Assembly (NCBI RefSeq): GCF_001611795.1
Contig: NZ_CP015098.1
Coordinates: forward strand, 4,898,001 to 4,962,000
Origin: Streptomyces qaidamensis
GTDB lineage: Bacteria > Actinomycetota > Actinomycetes > Streptomycetales > Streptomycetaceae
Direction: 5' to 3'
Length of the DNA: 64,000 bases
Numbering within the stretch: position 1 is the stretch's first letter; each line of letters opens with the position of its first letter. A model generated the notes under the pieces. The model had not been told where the DNA came from, did no database searches, and saw nothing but the letters and a program-made list of their open reading frames with translations. A program made the position numbers and the translations under genes. Below are positions 26,522-37,209 of this stretch, piece after piece.

Positions 26522-27805
26522 GTGCCCGCACTTGTGCTGCTCGGTGCTCAGTGGGGTGACGAAGGCAAGGGAAAGGCCACCGACCTTCTCGGTGGCTCCG
26601 TGGACTATGTAGTGCGCTACCAGGGCGGCAACAACGCCGGCCACACGGTGGTCGTCGGTGACCAGAAGTACGCACTGCACCTCCTCCCTTCCGGAATCCT
26701 GTCTCCCGGCTGTACGCCGGTCATCGGTAACGGTGTCGTCGTCGACCCGTCGGTCCTGCTCTCCGAGCTGAGCGGTCTGAACGAGCGTGGCGTCGACACG
26801 TCCAAGCTCCTCCTCAGCGGAAACGCGCACATCATCACCCCGTACAACGTGACGGTGGACAAGGTGACCGAGCGCTTCCTCGGCAAGCGGAAGATCGGCA
26901 CGACCGGCCGCGGTATCGGCCCGACCTACGCCGACAAGATCAACCGCGTCGGGATCCGCGTGCAGGACCTGTACGACGAGTCGATCCTCACGCAGAAGGT
27001 CGAGGCGGCCCTCGACGCCAAGAACCAGATCCTCACCAAGCTCTACAACCGGCGCGCGATCGCCGTGGACCAGGTGGTCGAGGAGCTGCTGGCCTACGCC
27101 GACAAGCTCGCGCCGTACGTCGCCGACACCGTCCTGGTCCTCAACCAGGCGCTGGAGGAGGACAAGGTCGTCCTGTTCGAGGGCGGCCAGGGCACGCTGC
27201 TCGACATCGACCACGGCACGTACCCCTTCGTCACCTCGTCGAACCCGACCGCGGGCGGCGCCTGCACCGGTGCCGGCGTGGGCCCGACGAAGATCAGCCG
27301 GGTCATCGGCATCCTCAAGGCGTACACCACCCGCGTCGGCGCCGGCCCCTTCCCGACGGAGCTGTTCGACGAGGACGGCGAGGCGCTGCGGCGCATCGGC
27401 GGCGAGCGCGGTGTCACCACCGGCCGTGACCGCCGCTGCGGCTGGTTCGACGCGGTCATCGCCCGCTACGCGACCCGCGTGAACGGCCTGACCGACTTCT
27501 TCCTCACCAAGCTCGACGTCCTCACCGGCTGGGAGCAGATCCCGGTCTGTGTCGCCTACGAGATCGACGGCAAGCGCGTCGAGGAGCTGCCCTACTCGCA
27601 GACCGACTTCCACCACGCCAAGCCGGTCTACGAGATGCTCCCGGGGTGGAACGAGGACATCTCCAAGGCGAAGACCTTCGGTGACCTGCCGAAGAACGCC
27701 CAGGCGTACGTGAAGGCGCTGGAGGAGATGTCCGGCGCCCCGATCTCCGCGATCGGCGTGGGCCCGGGCCGGGACGAGACGATCGAGATCAACTCGTTCA
27801 TCTGA
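26522..27805 (+). CDS. purA: Adenylosuccinate synthetase
   Basis: A 427-residue enzyme, the standard length, that uses GTP to join IMP and aspartate in AMP synthesis. LLGAQWGDEGKGK (P-loop and catalytic aspartate) begins the protein; GNNAGHTV, TGRGIGPTYADK, EGGQGTLLDIDHGTYP and TTGRDRRCGWFDA are all family blocks. GTG start at 26522. A perfect 17-bp terminator follows. Confidence 0.97.
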   Translation: MPALVLLGAQWGDEGKGKATDLLGGSVDYVVRYQGGNNAGHTVVVGDQKYALHLLPSGILSPGCTPVIGNGVVVDPSVLLSELSGLNERGVDTSKLLLSGNAHIITPYNVTVDKVTERFLGKRKIGTTGRGIGPTYADKINRVGIRVQDLYDESILTQKVEAALDAKNQILTKLYNRRAIAVDQVVEELLAYADKLAPYVADTVLVLNQALEEDKVVLFEGGQGTLLDIDHGTYPFVTSSNPTAGGACTGAGVGPTKISRVIGILKAYTTRVGAGPFPTELFDEDGEALRRIGGERGVTTGRDRRCGWFDAVIARYATRVNGLTDFFLTKLDVLTGWEQIPVCVAYEIDGKRVEELPYSQTDFHHAKPVYEMLPGWNEDISKAKTFGDLPKNAQAYVKALEEMSGAPISAIGVGPGRDETIEINSFI

Positions 27806-27819
27806 GCCGCCCCTCGTTC

Positions 27820-27857
27820 GCAGGCCGCCCCCCCGTGCCCACGGGGGGGCGGCCTGC
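27820..27857 (+). terminator. Strong intrinsic terminator after purA
   Basis: A perfect 17-bp stem, GCAGGCCGCCCCCCCGT with its complement, around a GCCC loop, begins 14 bases after the purA stop and is followed by GTTCTCC. Confidence 0.9.
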
Positions 27858-27940
27858 GTTCTCCGGAGGGAGAGTTGCCCGGAACGGGCATACGCTGAAG
27901 CCATACCCCCGCGTGCGTCGACCAGAAGAAGGTGACCACG

Positions 27941-28234
27941 ATGCGCGTAATGCTCAAGGCGTCCATGGACACGGAGAAGGCCAACGAGGCCATCCGGAAC
28001 GGCACCCTGGGGAAGATCATCCAGGAGTCGCTGGAACAGATCAGGCCCGAAGCGGCCTACTTCACCTCCGAGCACGGCAAGCGCACCGCTTTCCTGTTCT
28101 TCGACATGCAGGACAGCTCGCAGATGCCGGTGCTCAGCGAGCCCTTCTTCCTCCAGCTCAACGCGGAGGTCACCTACACGCCGGTGATGAACGTCGAGGA
28201 CGTGCAGAAGGGCCTCTCCCAGCTGGGCCGCTGA
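27941..28234 (+). CDS. Conserved hypothetical protein, small ferredoxin-like fold suspected
   Basis: A 97-residue soluble protein (MRVMLKASMDTEKANEAIRN start; AAYFTSEHGKRTAFLFFDM in the middle; EVTYTPVMNVEDVQKGL at the end). The beta-alpha-beta-beta-alpha-beta pattern suggests a dimeric alpha/beta barrel like stress-responsive or muconolactone-isomerase proteins. The ATG at 27941 follows AGAAGAAGG with a suitable gap; a GTG three codons upstream is less likely. No function is known to me. Confidence 0.72.
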   Translation: MRVMLKASMDTEKANEAIRNGTLGKIIQESLEQIRPEAAYFTSEHGKRTAFLFFDMQDSSQMPVLSEPFFLQLNAEVTYTPVMNVEDVQKGLSQLGR

Positions 28235-28243
28235 GCCCGGCGT

Positions 28244-28894
28244 TCAGCTGAAGACGATCATCGACCCCTGGGCGAGGCTGCGGGTCACGGCCGCGTGCAG
28301 CCCGAGCCAGACGTGCCGCTCACGCGCGAACGGACTCGGGTCGTACGGGGCGGGGACGGCGGGCTCCTCCAGCTCCGTCGGTGCGAGCGGCGGCTGGGGA
28401 GCGGCCGGCGGGTTGGCCGGGTCGATACCGATACCCGGGGCGACCGTCTCCAGTTCCCGCAGCAGGGCGTGCGAGGAGCCCAGCGGGCCGCCGCCCGCGA
28501 GGAGATCGTCGTCGGCGAGCGGACTGGGGAAGTCGACGGGGACGTAGGCGCCTGCGTGGTCGTAGTGCCAGACCAGGTGCGACTGCTGGGCCGTCGACTC
28601 GAACATCTCCAGCAACTGCTCGTAGTCACCGCCGAGTTCGTCCACGGGTGTCACCGGAAGGCCGCACACCTGGAGCAGATAGGCGCGGCGCAGGAAGTGC
28701 AGCGCGTCGTAGTCGAAGCCCGCGACCGGGGCGACCTCGCCGGACAGGCCCGGCATGTACTGGTACACCGGCACCGGCGGCAGACCGGCCTCGGCGAGCA
28801 CCTTGTTGTATTGCGCGAGTTCCTCGGCGAAGGGATTGTCCGGCGTGTGGCACAACACGTCCACGAGCGGTACCAGCCACAGGTCACAGGCCAA
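28244..28894 (-). CDS. Conserved hypothetical protein with TTG start
   Basis: A 216-residue soluble acidic protein, start ACDLWLVPLVDVLCHTPDNPF, with no membrane helix or recognised motif. The TTG start at 28894 is supported by an AGGAG ribosome site about 7 bases upstream. The coding stretch has strong third-position GC bias. It converges on the small gene at 27941-28234 with only 9 bases between stops. I recognise no family. Confidence 0.7.
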   Translation of the reverse strand: MACDLWLVPLVDVLCHTPDNPFAEELAQYNKVLAEAGLPPVPVYQYMPGLSGEVAPVAGFDYDALHFLRRAYLLQVCGLPVTPVDELGGDYEQLLEMFESTAQQSHLVWHYDHAGAYVPVDFPSPLADDDLLAGGGPLGSSHALLRELETVAPGIGIDPANPPAAPQPPLAPTELEEPAVPAPYDPSPFARERHVWLGLHAAVTRSLAQGSMIVFS

Positions 28895-29012
28895 AGAAGG
28901 CTCCTCGCTCAGCGCGGTCGGGTAGCACGGTGGTCAAGAAGGGTAGCGGTGCGGCACGGTCACGGCTCCCGCCGTGCATGTCCCATACCCACAGGGGCAG
29001 CGGCGACGCGGG

Positions 29013-29714
29013 TCATCCGGAGGCGAGCCGCTCGATCAGGGTGAGCGAGTGCGCGTTGTACGCGGCGATGAGCGCCCGGGCGGACTCGTTGTCGCGGTCG
29101 ATCAGGGCCTCCACCAGCTGCGTGTGACCGGCCCACAGCTCGCCGCGCAGGTCGGTGAGCCGGCGCAGGTGCTGCACCGCGCAGACCCAGGTCTGGACGC
29201 GCAGCCGGTGCAGGAAGTCGGCGAGGTAGGGGTTGCCGAAGCAGGCGCCGAGCTCGCGCCAGAAGCGCAGGTCGTAGCCGATGAGGACGGTGAGGTCACC
29301 GGCCGCGGCGGCCCGCTGCGCCTCCTCGCCGCGCCTGCGGACCCCGGCGACGACGGCGGCGGCCCGGGGATCATCGGGCCGCACCGCATGGGGCCGCCCC
29401 TCGTTCAGCGCGAGGAACATGCCCTCGATGACCAGCCCGCGGGCCTCGATCATGCCGCGGAAGTCGTCGACCGAGTACTCGCGGACCCGGAAGCCGCGGT
29501 GCTGGTCGGCTTCGAGGAGCCCCTGCGCGGACAGGTCGACGAGCGCCTCGCGCACCGGCGTCGCGGACACCCCGTACTGCTCGGCGATCTCCTTGACCGT
29601 GAACGCCTGACCCGGCTGGAGCCGCCCGGCCAGCACCTCGTCACGGAGCGCGTCGGCGATCTGCTGCCGCAGGGTGCTGCGCGTCACGGCGCCGTTGCCG
29701 GTGCTGGCGGGCAT
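29013..29714 (-). CDS. GntR-family transcriptional regulator (FadR/FCD subfamily)
   Basis: A 233-residue regulator: the N-terminal winged helix (LRQQIADALRDEVLAGRLQPGQAFTVKEIAEQYGVSATPVREAL) is classic GntR; the C-terminal all-helical FCD domain shows DLRFWRELG and a GHTQLVEALIDRDNESARALI end with metal-binding-type histidines. It lies 122 bases downstream of an aminotransferase gene on the same strand, with an inverted repeat between them, and may control it. Confidence 0.9.
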   Translation of the reverse strand: MPASTGNGAVTRSTLRQQIADALRDEVLAGRLQPGQAFTVKEIAEQYGVSATPVREALVDLSAQGLLEADQHRGFRVREYSVDDFRGMIEARGLVIEGMFLALNEGRPHAVRPDDPRAAAVVAGVRRRGEEAQRAAAAGDLTVLIGYDLRFWRELGACFGNPYLADFLHRLRVQTWVCAVQHLRRLTDLRGELWAGHTQLVEALIDRDNESARALIAAYNAHSLTLIERLASG

Positions 29715-29742
29715 GGTCAGGGCGTCTCCCTCGTCGCGTTCG

Positions 29743-29782
29743 GGTGGCGTGCGCGTACAGGTATGTCTACGAGCACGCCACC
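29743..29782. promoter_or_regulatory. Perfect 10-bp inverted repeat upstream of the GntR gene
   Basis: GGTGGCGTGC (29743-29752) pairs with GCACGCCACC (29773-29782) across 20 bases containing GTACAGGTATGTCTAC, itself partly palindromic. It lies 29 bases upstream of the GntR start and about 55 bases past the aminotransferase stop, so it could be either the regulator's operator or a terminator. Confidence 0.45.
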
Positions 29783-29836
29783 TTACGCGTTCGAATGGGA
29801 CGCGAGGATGTCGGTTACTGACGGGTTTACAGGTGT

Positions 29837-31192
29837 TTACCCGGCGTACTCGTCCGCCACCGACAGCGCCGCGTCCAGCGCGGCGAGCCCTTCCTTGAGC
29901 TCCGCCTCGCTGATGTTGCAGGGCGGCACGACATGTGTCCGGTTCATGTTCACGAAGGGCCACAGCCCGCCCTTCTTCGCGGCGGCGGCGAAGGCGGCCA
30001 TGGGGGCGTTGGCCTCACCGGCCGCGTTGTACGGCACCAGCGGCTCCCGCGTCTCACGGTCGCGGACCAGCTCCAGCGCCCAGAACATGCCGGTGCCGCG
30101 CACCTCGCCGACGCTTCTGTGCCGCTCGGCGAGCGCCCGCAGCTCCGGCCCGACGACGTCGGCGCCCAGCCGGGCCGGGTTCTCGACGACGCCCTCCTCC
30201 GCCATGACGTTGATCGTCGCGACGGCGGCCGCGCAGGCCAGCGGGTGCCCGGAGTACGTCAGACCGCCGGGGTAGGGGCGCTTCCCGAACGTCTCGGCGA
30301 TGGCACCGGAGATCGCGACCCCGCCCAGCGGCACGTACCCGCTGTTCACGCCCTTCGCGAAGGTCAGCAGGTCGGGCGTGACGTCGAACAGGTCCGCGGC
30401 GAACCACTCACCGGTCCGCCCGAACCCGGCCATGACCTCGTCCAGGACGAAGACGATCCCGTGCTTGTCGCAGATCTCCCGCACACCGGCGAGGTAGCCG
30501 GGCGGCGGGACCATGATCCCGGCCGTGCCCGGGATCGTCTCCAGGATGATCGCCGCGACGGTCGAGGGCCCCTCGAAGGCGATCGTCGTCTCCAGGTGCT
30601 CCAGCGCCCGCGCGCACTCCTGCTCCTCGGTCTCGGCGTAGAAGCGGGAGCGGTAGGGGTAGGGCGCCCAGAAGCGCACGACCCCGGCCGTGCCGCTGTC
30701 GGAGGCCCAGCGGCGCGGGTCGCCGGTGATGTTCACGGCCTGCTGGGTGCCGCCGTGGTACGAGCGGTACGCCGAGAGCACCTTCGGGCGGCCCGTGTGC
30801 AGACGGGCCATCCGGATGGCGTGCTCGACGGCGTCGGCTCCGCCGTTGGTGAAGAAGATCTTGTCCAGGTCGCCCGGGGTCCGCTCGGCGATCAGCCGGG
30901 CCGCCTCCGACCGGGCCTCGACGGCGAAGGCGGGCGCGAAGGTCGTCATCTTCGCGGCCTGCTCCTGGATCGCGGCGACGACCTTGGGGTGCTGGTAGCC
31001 GATGTTCGTGTAGACGAGCCCGCTGGAGAAGTCGAGGTAGCGCCGGCCGTCGTAGTCCCAGAAGTACGACCCCTCGGCACCGGCGACGGCGAGCGGGTCG
31101 ATGAGCTCCTGAGCGGACCAGGAGTGGAACACGTGGTCACGGTCGGCGGCCTTGACGGCGGCACCGGCTTCGGGGTTCGGCTGAGGGGTCAT
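29837..31192 (-). CDS. Class III aminotransferase
   Basis: A 451-residue omega-amino-acid type transaminase. Landmarks: DGRRYLDFSSGLVYTNIGY, FFTNGGADAVEHAIRMAR, YRSYHGGT, FVLDEVMAGFGRTGEWFA (aspartate contacting the PLP ring nitrogen), and LLTFAKGVNSGYVPLGG (PLP lysine). These enzymes use amines or omega-amino acids with pyruvate or oxoglutarate. The real substrate is unknown. GntR regulator downstream on the same strand. Confidence 0.9.
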   Translation of the reverse strand: MTPQPNPEAGAAVKAADRDHVFHSWSAQELIDPLAVAGAEGSYFWDYDGRRYLDFSSGLVYTNIGYQHPKVVAAIQEQAAKMTTFAPAFAVEARSEAARLIAERTPGDLDKIFFTNGGADAVEHAIRMARLHTGRPKVLSAYRSYHGGTQQAVNITGDPRRWASDSGTAGVVRFWAPYPYRSRFYAETEEQECARALEHLETTIAFEGPSTVAAIILETIPGTAGIMVPPPGYLAGVREICDKHGIVFVLDEVMAGFGRTGEWFAADLFDVTPDLLTFAKGVNSGYVPLGGVAISGAIAETFGKRPYPGGLTYSGHPLACAAAVATINVMAEEGVVENPARLGADVVGPELRALAERHRSVGEVRGTGMFWALELVRDRETREPLVPYNAAGEANAPMAAFAAAAKKGGLWPFVNMNRTHVVPPCNISEAELKEGLAALDAALSVADEYAG

Positions 31193-31263
31193 GCGGGCGA
31201 GCGTAGGTGCGGGGGAGACGGCGGTGAAAGCGGCGGCCTGTCGGGCGTCGGACGCCTTCCACC

Positions 31264-31329
31264 GACAGGTTGTCCAGACGCGACCCCAACACATTGACAG
31301 CCTTCTGTCGTAGTGACAGGATGCTGTCA
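31264..31329 (+). promoter_or_regulatory. Promoter with repeated MarR-type operators for the DJ-1/MarR operon
   Basis: TTGACA (31294-31299) and CAGGAT (31317-31322), 17 bp apart, form a good promoter. TGACAG-N4-CTGTCG (31295-31310) covers the -35 and TGACAG-N4-CTGTCA (31314-31329) covers the -10. The two dyads are 19 bp apart. A weaker GACA-N3-TGTC copy lies at about 31264-31275. They are probably bound by the MarR protein encoded second in the operon. Confidence 0.72.
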
Positions 31330-31355
31330 TAGCAGTGCAGGACCGAGGAGGAGTC

Positions 31356-31979
31356 ATGAACGCCACCACCGGCCGCCCCGGCAAGCCCGTCCATCTCGCC
31401 GTCTACGACACCCTCGCCGACTGGGAGACCGGCCACGCCACCGCCCAGCTCGCCCGCGCGGGCCGGGAGATCCGGACCGTCGGCCCCGCCACCGCCCCGG
31501 TGCGGAGCGTCGGCGGCCTGCGCATCCTGCCCGACCTGGCCCTGGACGCCCTGCGGCCCGAGGACAGCGCGCTGCTGATCCTCCCGGGCGCCGACCTCTG
31601 GGACACATCCGGCGACCTGGCCCCCTTCGCCCGCACGGCCCGGACGTTCCTGGACGCGGGCGTCCCGGTCGCCGCGATCTGCGGAGCCACCGCCGGACTC
31701 GCCCGGGAGGGCCTGCTCGACGACCGCGACCACACCAGCGCGGTCTCCTTCTACCTGGCCGCGACCGGCTACGCGGGCGGCGGACGCTACGTCGAGGCCG
31801 ACGCCGTCACCGACGGCGCCCTGGTCACCGCCGGCCCGACCGAGCCCGTCGCCTTCGCCCGCGAGATCCTCCGGCTGCTCGGGGTCTACGAGGGGGAGGT
31901 GCTGGACGCCTGGTACCGGCTGTTCCACGACTCCGACGCGGCGGCGTACGCGGTGCTGGAGAAGGCCGGCGCGCTGTGA
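31356..31979 (+). CDS. DJ-1/PfpI-family glutamine amidotransferase-like protein
   Basis: A 207-residue flavodoxin-like alpha/beta protein. The nucleophile elbow VAAICGATAGLAREGLL carries the conserved cysteine (C109), and ALLILPGADLWD precedes it. PfpI relatives act as glyoxalase III, deglycase or stress proteins; which one applies here is open. GAGGAGGAG lies just upstream of the ATG at 31356. It is coupled to the next gene by a GTGA overlap. Confidence 0.85.
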   Translation: MNATTGRPGKPVHLAVYDTLADWETGHATAQLARAGREIRTVGPATAPVRSVGGLRILPDLALDALRPEDSALLILPGADLWDTSGDLAPFARTARTFLDAGVPVAAICGATAGLAREGLLDDRDHTSAVSFYLAATGYAGGGRYVEADAVTDGALVTAGPTEPVAFAREILRLLGVYEGEVLDAWYRLFHDSDAAAYAVLEKAGAL

Positions 31980-32434
31980 GCCGCGAGCGTCAGGACCTCC
32001 TCAGCCGCAGCGCCCTCGGGGTGTTCCGGCTCAACGGCCAGTTCCTCGCCGTCGCGGAGGAACTGGCCCGGCCCGCCGGGCTCACCGCCGCCTGGTGGCA
32101 GGTGCTCGGCGCGGTCCTCGGGGAGCCGCTGCCCGTCTCCGGCATCGCCCGCGCCATGGGCATCACCCGGCAGAGCGTGCAGCGCATCGCCGACCTGCTG
32201 GTGGAGCGGGGACTCGCGGAGTACCGGCCGAACCCGGCGCACCGCCGCGCCAAGCTCCTCGCGCCGACCGCGCAGGGGCGGGCGGCGATCGCCCGGATCG
32301 ACCCCGGGCACGCGGCGTTCGCGGACCGGCTGGCGGAGGAGTTCGGGGAGACGGAGCTGGCGGAGGCGGCCCGCGTCCTCGAACGGCTGTCGAAGGTGCT
32401 CGAACAGGCTGGTCCGCCTGTTACCGAACCGTAG
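31976..32434 (+). CDS. MarR-family transcriptional regulator
   Basis: A 152-residue winged-helix regulator: LTAAWWQVLGAVLGEPLPVSGIARAMGITRQSVQRIADLLVERGLAEYRPNPAHRRAKLLAPT covers the helix-turn-helix and wing, with flanking dimerisation helices. It starts with GTG overlapping the DJ-1 stop and probably autoregulates through the repeated dyads at 31295-31329. The cotranscribed DJ-1 protein suggests an electrophile or oxidative trigger, but the regulator contains no obvious redox cysteine. Confidence 0.87.
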   Translation: MSRERQDLLSRSALGVFRLNGQFLAVAEELARPAGLTAAWWQVLGAVLGEPLPVSGIARAMGITRQSVQRIADLLVERGLAEYRPNPAHRRAKLLAPTAQGRAAIARIDPGHAAFADRLAEEFGETELAEAARVLERLSKVLEQAGPPVTEP

Positions 32435-32513
32435 ACGTCGCCCGGTCCACCCCGCCCCGGCCCCGCACTATTCTCGGTCCGTTGCTCGCGTGTGGGGGGA
32501 AGGCGGCTGAGCG

Positions 32514-34469
<1,956 letters not shown>

Positions 34470-34600
34470 CCAACTCCGGGCAACGGGCGAGTCGTTGAAC
34501 GTCGGGCGAATTCCGGCCGACGAAAACCGGATAGGCGCCCGTACAGCCGTACGGTGACCGGACGATCGAAATCGTCCGGGCGGCGGCGGGGGCACCCACG

Positions 34601-36142
34601 GTGGAGTGGTTGAGCGCGGAGAACCTCGTGGCCGTGGCCACGGCCCTCCTCGGCATCATCGCCTCGGGCGTGATGGTCTGGTACGAACGCCGGGTACCGC
34701 GCCGCAAACGCGTCGGCTACCGGGTGCAGATGGACAACCCCATCGGTGACGACGTGCGTTCGGGCCGCGCCAACCGCCGTCTCGGCCTGTTCGACGAGGC
34801 TCCCGGCATGTCCGACGCGACCCTGGTCCTGCTGCGCATCGAGAACGACGGCTCGCAGGGGATCGACCGCGACGACTACACCGGCCCCGAAACGCACGGT
34901 CTGACCGCGGTGTTCGCGGGCCGTACCGTCCGCGGTGTCTCGGTCACCCAGCCGTCGGACACCGACCACCTCATGGACCACTTCACGGCCGGCCGCGGCT
35001 TCGCCTACGACGGGAACACCCTGCGCATCCCGCGCGTGCCGCTCAACCGCGGCGACCATTTCAAGCTGCTCGTCCTCCTCTCCGGCGGTGACGTCGGGGA
35101 CGAGATCCGGCTGGTCGGCGGACTGCGCGACGGCGAGGTTCACCCCAACCGCAGCGCCACTCCGGACGAGAAGCCGCCCTTGTTCAGCCGGGCCGCGCGG
35201 CTGATCACCATCGCGCTCACGGCGAGCGTGGTCACCCTGGCGGCGATCGTCGTCGCCCAGGACGACACTCCGCCCCCGATCGGCTGCGCGAGCGGCACCC
35301 TCACCCTCACCGGCTCCACGGCGTTCGCCCCCGTCCTGCGCGAGGTGGCCGAGAAGTACGAGCGGGACTGCGGCGGCGACCCCGTCATCGACGTGGACGC
35401 CCACGGTTCCACGGCCGGGATCCGCGAGCTCACGGCCGCCGGTGACCGGGCGAGACGGGACTCCGCGGGCTCCCCGCCGGTCGTGGCCCTCTCGGACGGC
35501 CCCAAGCCGGCCGGCCTGCCCGACCTGCGCGAGAACCGGGTGGCGGTGTCCGTCTTCGCGCTCGTGGTCAACGACGACGTGAAGCTGACGAACCTGTCCA
35601 CCGAGGACGTCCGGCGCCTGTACCGGGGCGAGATCCGCAACTGGCGGCAGCTCGGCGGCTCCGACCTGCCGGTGCGTCTCGTCAGCCGGGACGCCAACTC
35701 CGGGACGAGACAGGTCTTCCAGCGCCGGGTGCTGGGCCGGGGCGAGATCGCCAACTCCTCCGTCGACTGCGTCCACAAGGACGACCCCACGGCGACCGTC
35801 CTGCGCTGCGAACTCGACTCGACCGAGCAGGTCCTGGCGACCGTCGCCGGCCTCCCCGGCGCCGTCGGCTACAGCGAACTGAACCTCGCCGCCCGAGCCA
35901 AGGGCCTGCACGCGCTGCGCCTGGACGGCGACCCGCCGTCCGTCGACGCCATCGAGCACGGCACGAGCGCCTACCCCTACCGCGAGATCGAGTACGCCTA
36001 CACCTACGGCCGCCCCCCGGCCGACTCCCTCGCCTCCAGCTTCCTCACGTACCTGGCCCGCGGCAACGGCCAGGACGTCATCCGCACCCACGGCCACGTG
36101 CCGTGCTGGACCCCGGAAGGGCTCACCCTGTGTGCGTCCTAG
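34601..36142 (+). CDS. Membrane-tethered PstS-like substrate-binding protein
   Basis: A 513-residue protein with an N-terminal helix (about 7-28), a cytoplasmic or beta-rich region (40-195), a second helix (about 203-222: LITIALTASVVTLAAIVVA) and a C-terminal periplasmic-binding-type domain. LTLTGSTAFAPVLREVAEKY and VRLVSRDANSGTRQVFQRRVL match PstS-type phosphate-binding proteins (PBP-like-2). No phosphate permease is nearby, so it is more likely a sensor than a transporter part. GTG start at 34601. It follows the Ser/Thr kinase by 131 bases. Confidence 0.78.
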   Translation: MEWLSAENLVAVATALLGIIASGVMVWYERRVPRRKRVGYRVQMDNPIGDDVRSGRANRRLGLFDEAPGMSDATLVLLRIENDGSQGIDRDDYTGPETHGLTAVFAGRTVRGVSVTQPSDTDHLMDHFTAGRGFAYDGNTLRIPRVPLNRGDHFKLLVLLSGGDVGDEIRLVGGLRDGEVHPNRSATPDEKPPLFSRAARLITIALTASVVTLAAIVVAQDDTPPPIGCASGTLTLTGSTAFAPVLREVAEKYERDCGGDPVIDVDAHGSTAGIRELTAAGDRARRDSAGSPPVVALSDGPKPAGLPDLRENRVAVSVFALVVNDDVKLTNLSTEDVRRLYRGEIRNWRQLGGSDLPVRLVSRDANSGTRQVFQRRVLGRGEIANSSVDCVHKDDPTATVLRCELDSTEQVLATVAGLPGAVGYSELNLAARAKGLHALRLDGDPPSVDAIEHGTSAYPYREIEYAYTYGRPPADSLASSFLTYLARGNGQDVIRTHGHVPCWTPEGLTLCAS

Positions 36143-36144
36143 CC

Positions 36145-36161
36145 GCGGGCAGGAGGCCCGC
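36145..36161. terminator. Short hairpin between convergent genes
   Basis: GCGGGC-AGGAG-GCCCGC lies just after the PstS-like stop and just beyond the SLATT gene stop on the other strand. It could end transcription in both directions. Confidence 0.4.
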
Positions 36162-36175
36162 TGAGGGCCCGAGGC

Positions 36176-36934
36176 TCACCGCGGCTCCGGCGGGCGCTGG
36201 CGCGGCATGTTCGGCCGGGTCCCGCCGTGCGGCGGCACCGGGAACCGGCCGTTCAGCCCTGTCTCGGGCCCGCGGCCAGGTCCCGGGAACACGATCGTCT
36301 GCAGCCCCACCGGCGCGGCACACCCCGACCGGAACTCGCCCATCCAGTCGGCGGTCTCCACCCGTACCAGCTCCGTCATGTCCTCGGAGAACCTCCGCAG
36401 CACCCCGAGGCACCGCTCGGCGGCCTCGCCCGCCGTGCCCTCCGCCGGGCCGAGCACCTCCCGCACGCTCTCCGCCGCCCAGTCGAACTGCAGCGCCTGG
36501 AGCCGCCGCTGCACGGCCTGCGCGGTGGCCACGTCCCGCATCCACCCGGACGTCACCCCGAAGTAGCGGTCGACGGCCACGCAGGCCGCCCCCACCAGCA
36601 GCGCCAGACACCCCCAGGGCGCGATCCCGCCCGCGACCCCGGTCAGATCCAGCAGGGGCAGCGCCACCCCGGTGACCGCCCCGGCAGCGGTCCCGCAGCG
36701 CAGCACCCGCGCGCACCGCCGCTTCCACACCCGGTCCGTGAGGTACCAGGCCGCCGTCCGCAGCGCCCCGCGCTCCACCCACCGGTACAGCTCGTCCAGC
36801 CGGACCGCCGGCTCGCCCCAGTCCCCGAGCGGGAAGACCCGCCCCGTCAGATCGCCCGGCCGCAGCCCGGCCGCCGCCTGCTCGCCCCACCCGTCCTGAG
36901 GCGGCCCCTCGGGCTGCATCTCCGGCTGACCCAC
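36176..36934 (-). CDS. SLATT-domain membrane protein
   Basis: A 252-residue protein with a soluble N-terminus, the block LDELYRWVERGALRTAAWYLTDR, two adjacent transmembrane helices (about 90-112 and 118-140) and a long helical tail (DVATAQAVQRRLQALQFDW). This matches the SLATT family, two-helix proteins proposed as pore-forming effectors in nucleotide-signalling defence systems. No nucleotide cyclase is adjacent. The GTG at 36934 is favoured by GAGGAG 6 bases upstream; a GTG at 36976 would add 14 residues. The C-terminal tail is proline/arginine-rich and disordered. Confidence 0.72.
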   Translation of the reverse strand: MGQPEMQPEGPPQDGWGEQAAAGLRPGDLTGRVFPLGDWGEPAVRLDELYRWVERGALRTAAWYLTDRVWKRRCARVLRCGTAAGAVTGVALPLLDLTGVAGGIAPWGCLALLVGAACVAVDRYFGVTSGWMRDVATAQAVQRRLQALQFDWAAESVREVLGPAEGTAGEAAERCLGVLRRFSEDMTELVRVETADWMGEFRSGCAAPVGLQTIVFPGPGRGPETGLNGRFPVPPHGGTRPNMPRQRPPEPR

Positions 36935-37209
36935 CCGGCACTCCTCACTGACCACGAATGACCACGTACGGTTCACTCACCGATCACGCTGCGCGATGGA
37001 CGAAACCCGCATCCGGAACGCGCCCGACCCTTCCTACCTCCCAATGGGTGGCGAAGGCGTAGCTTTCGCCTCTTTTCCGCCCGGAAGTATTCCTTGATCG
37101 GGTATAGGGCGCGAGGGGGACTCACTCGAAAGAGTGCTGGGGCGACGGCAGCCCCGACCACGTAGGCTCGTGCCGAACGGGAAAACCCGTACCGAGCAAG
37201 GAGCTGATC

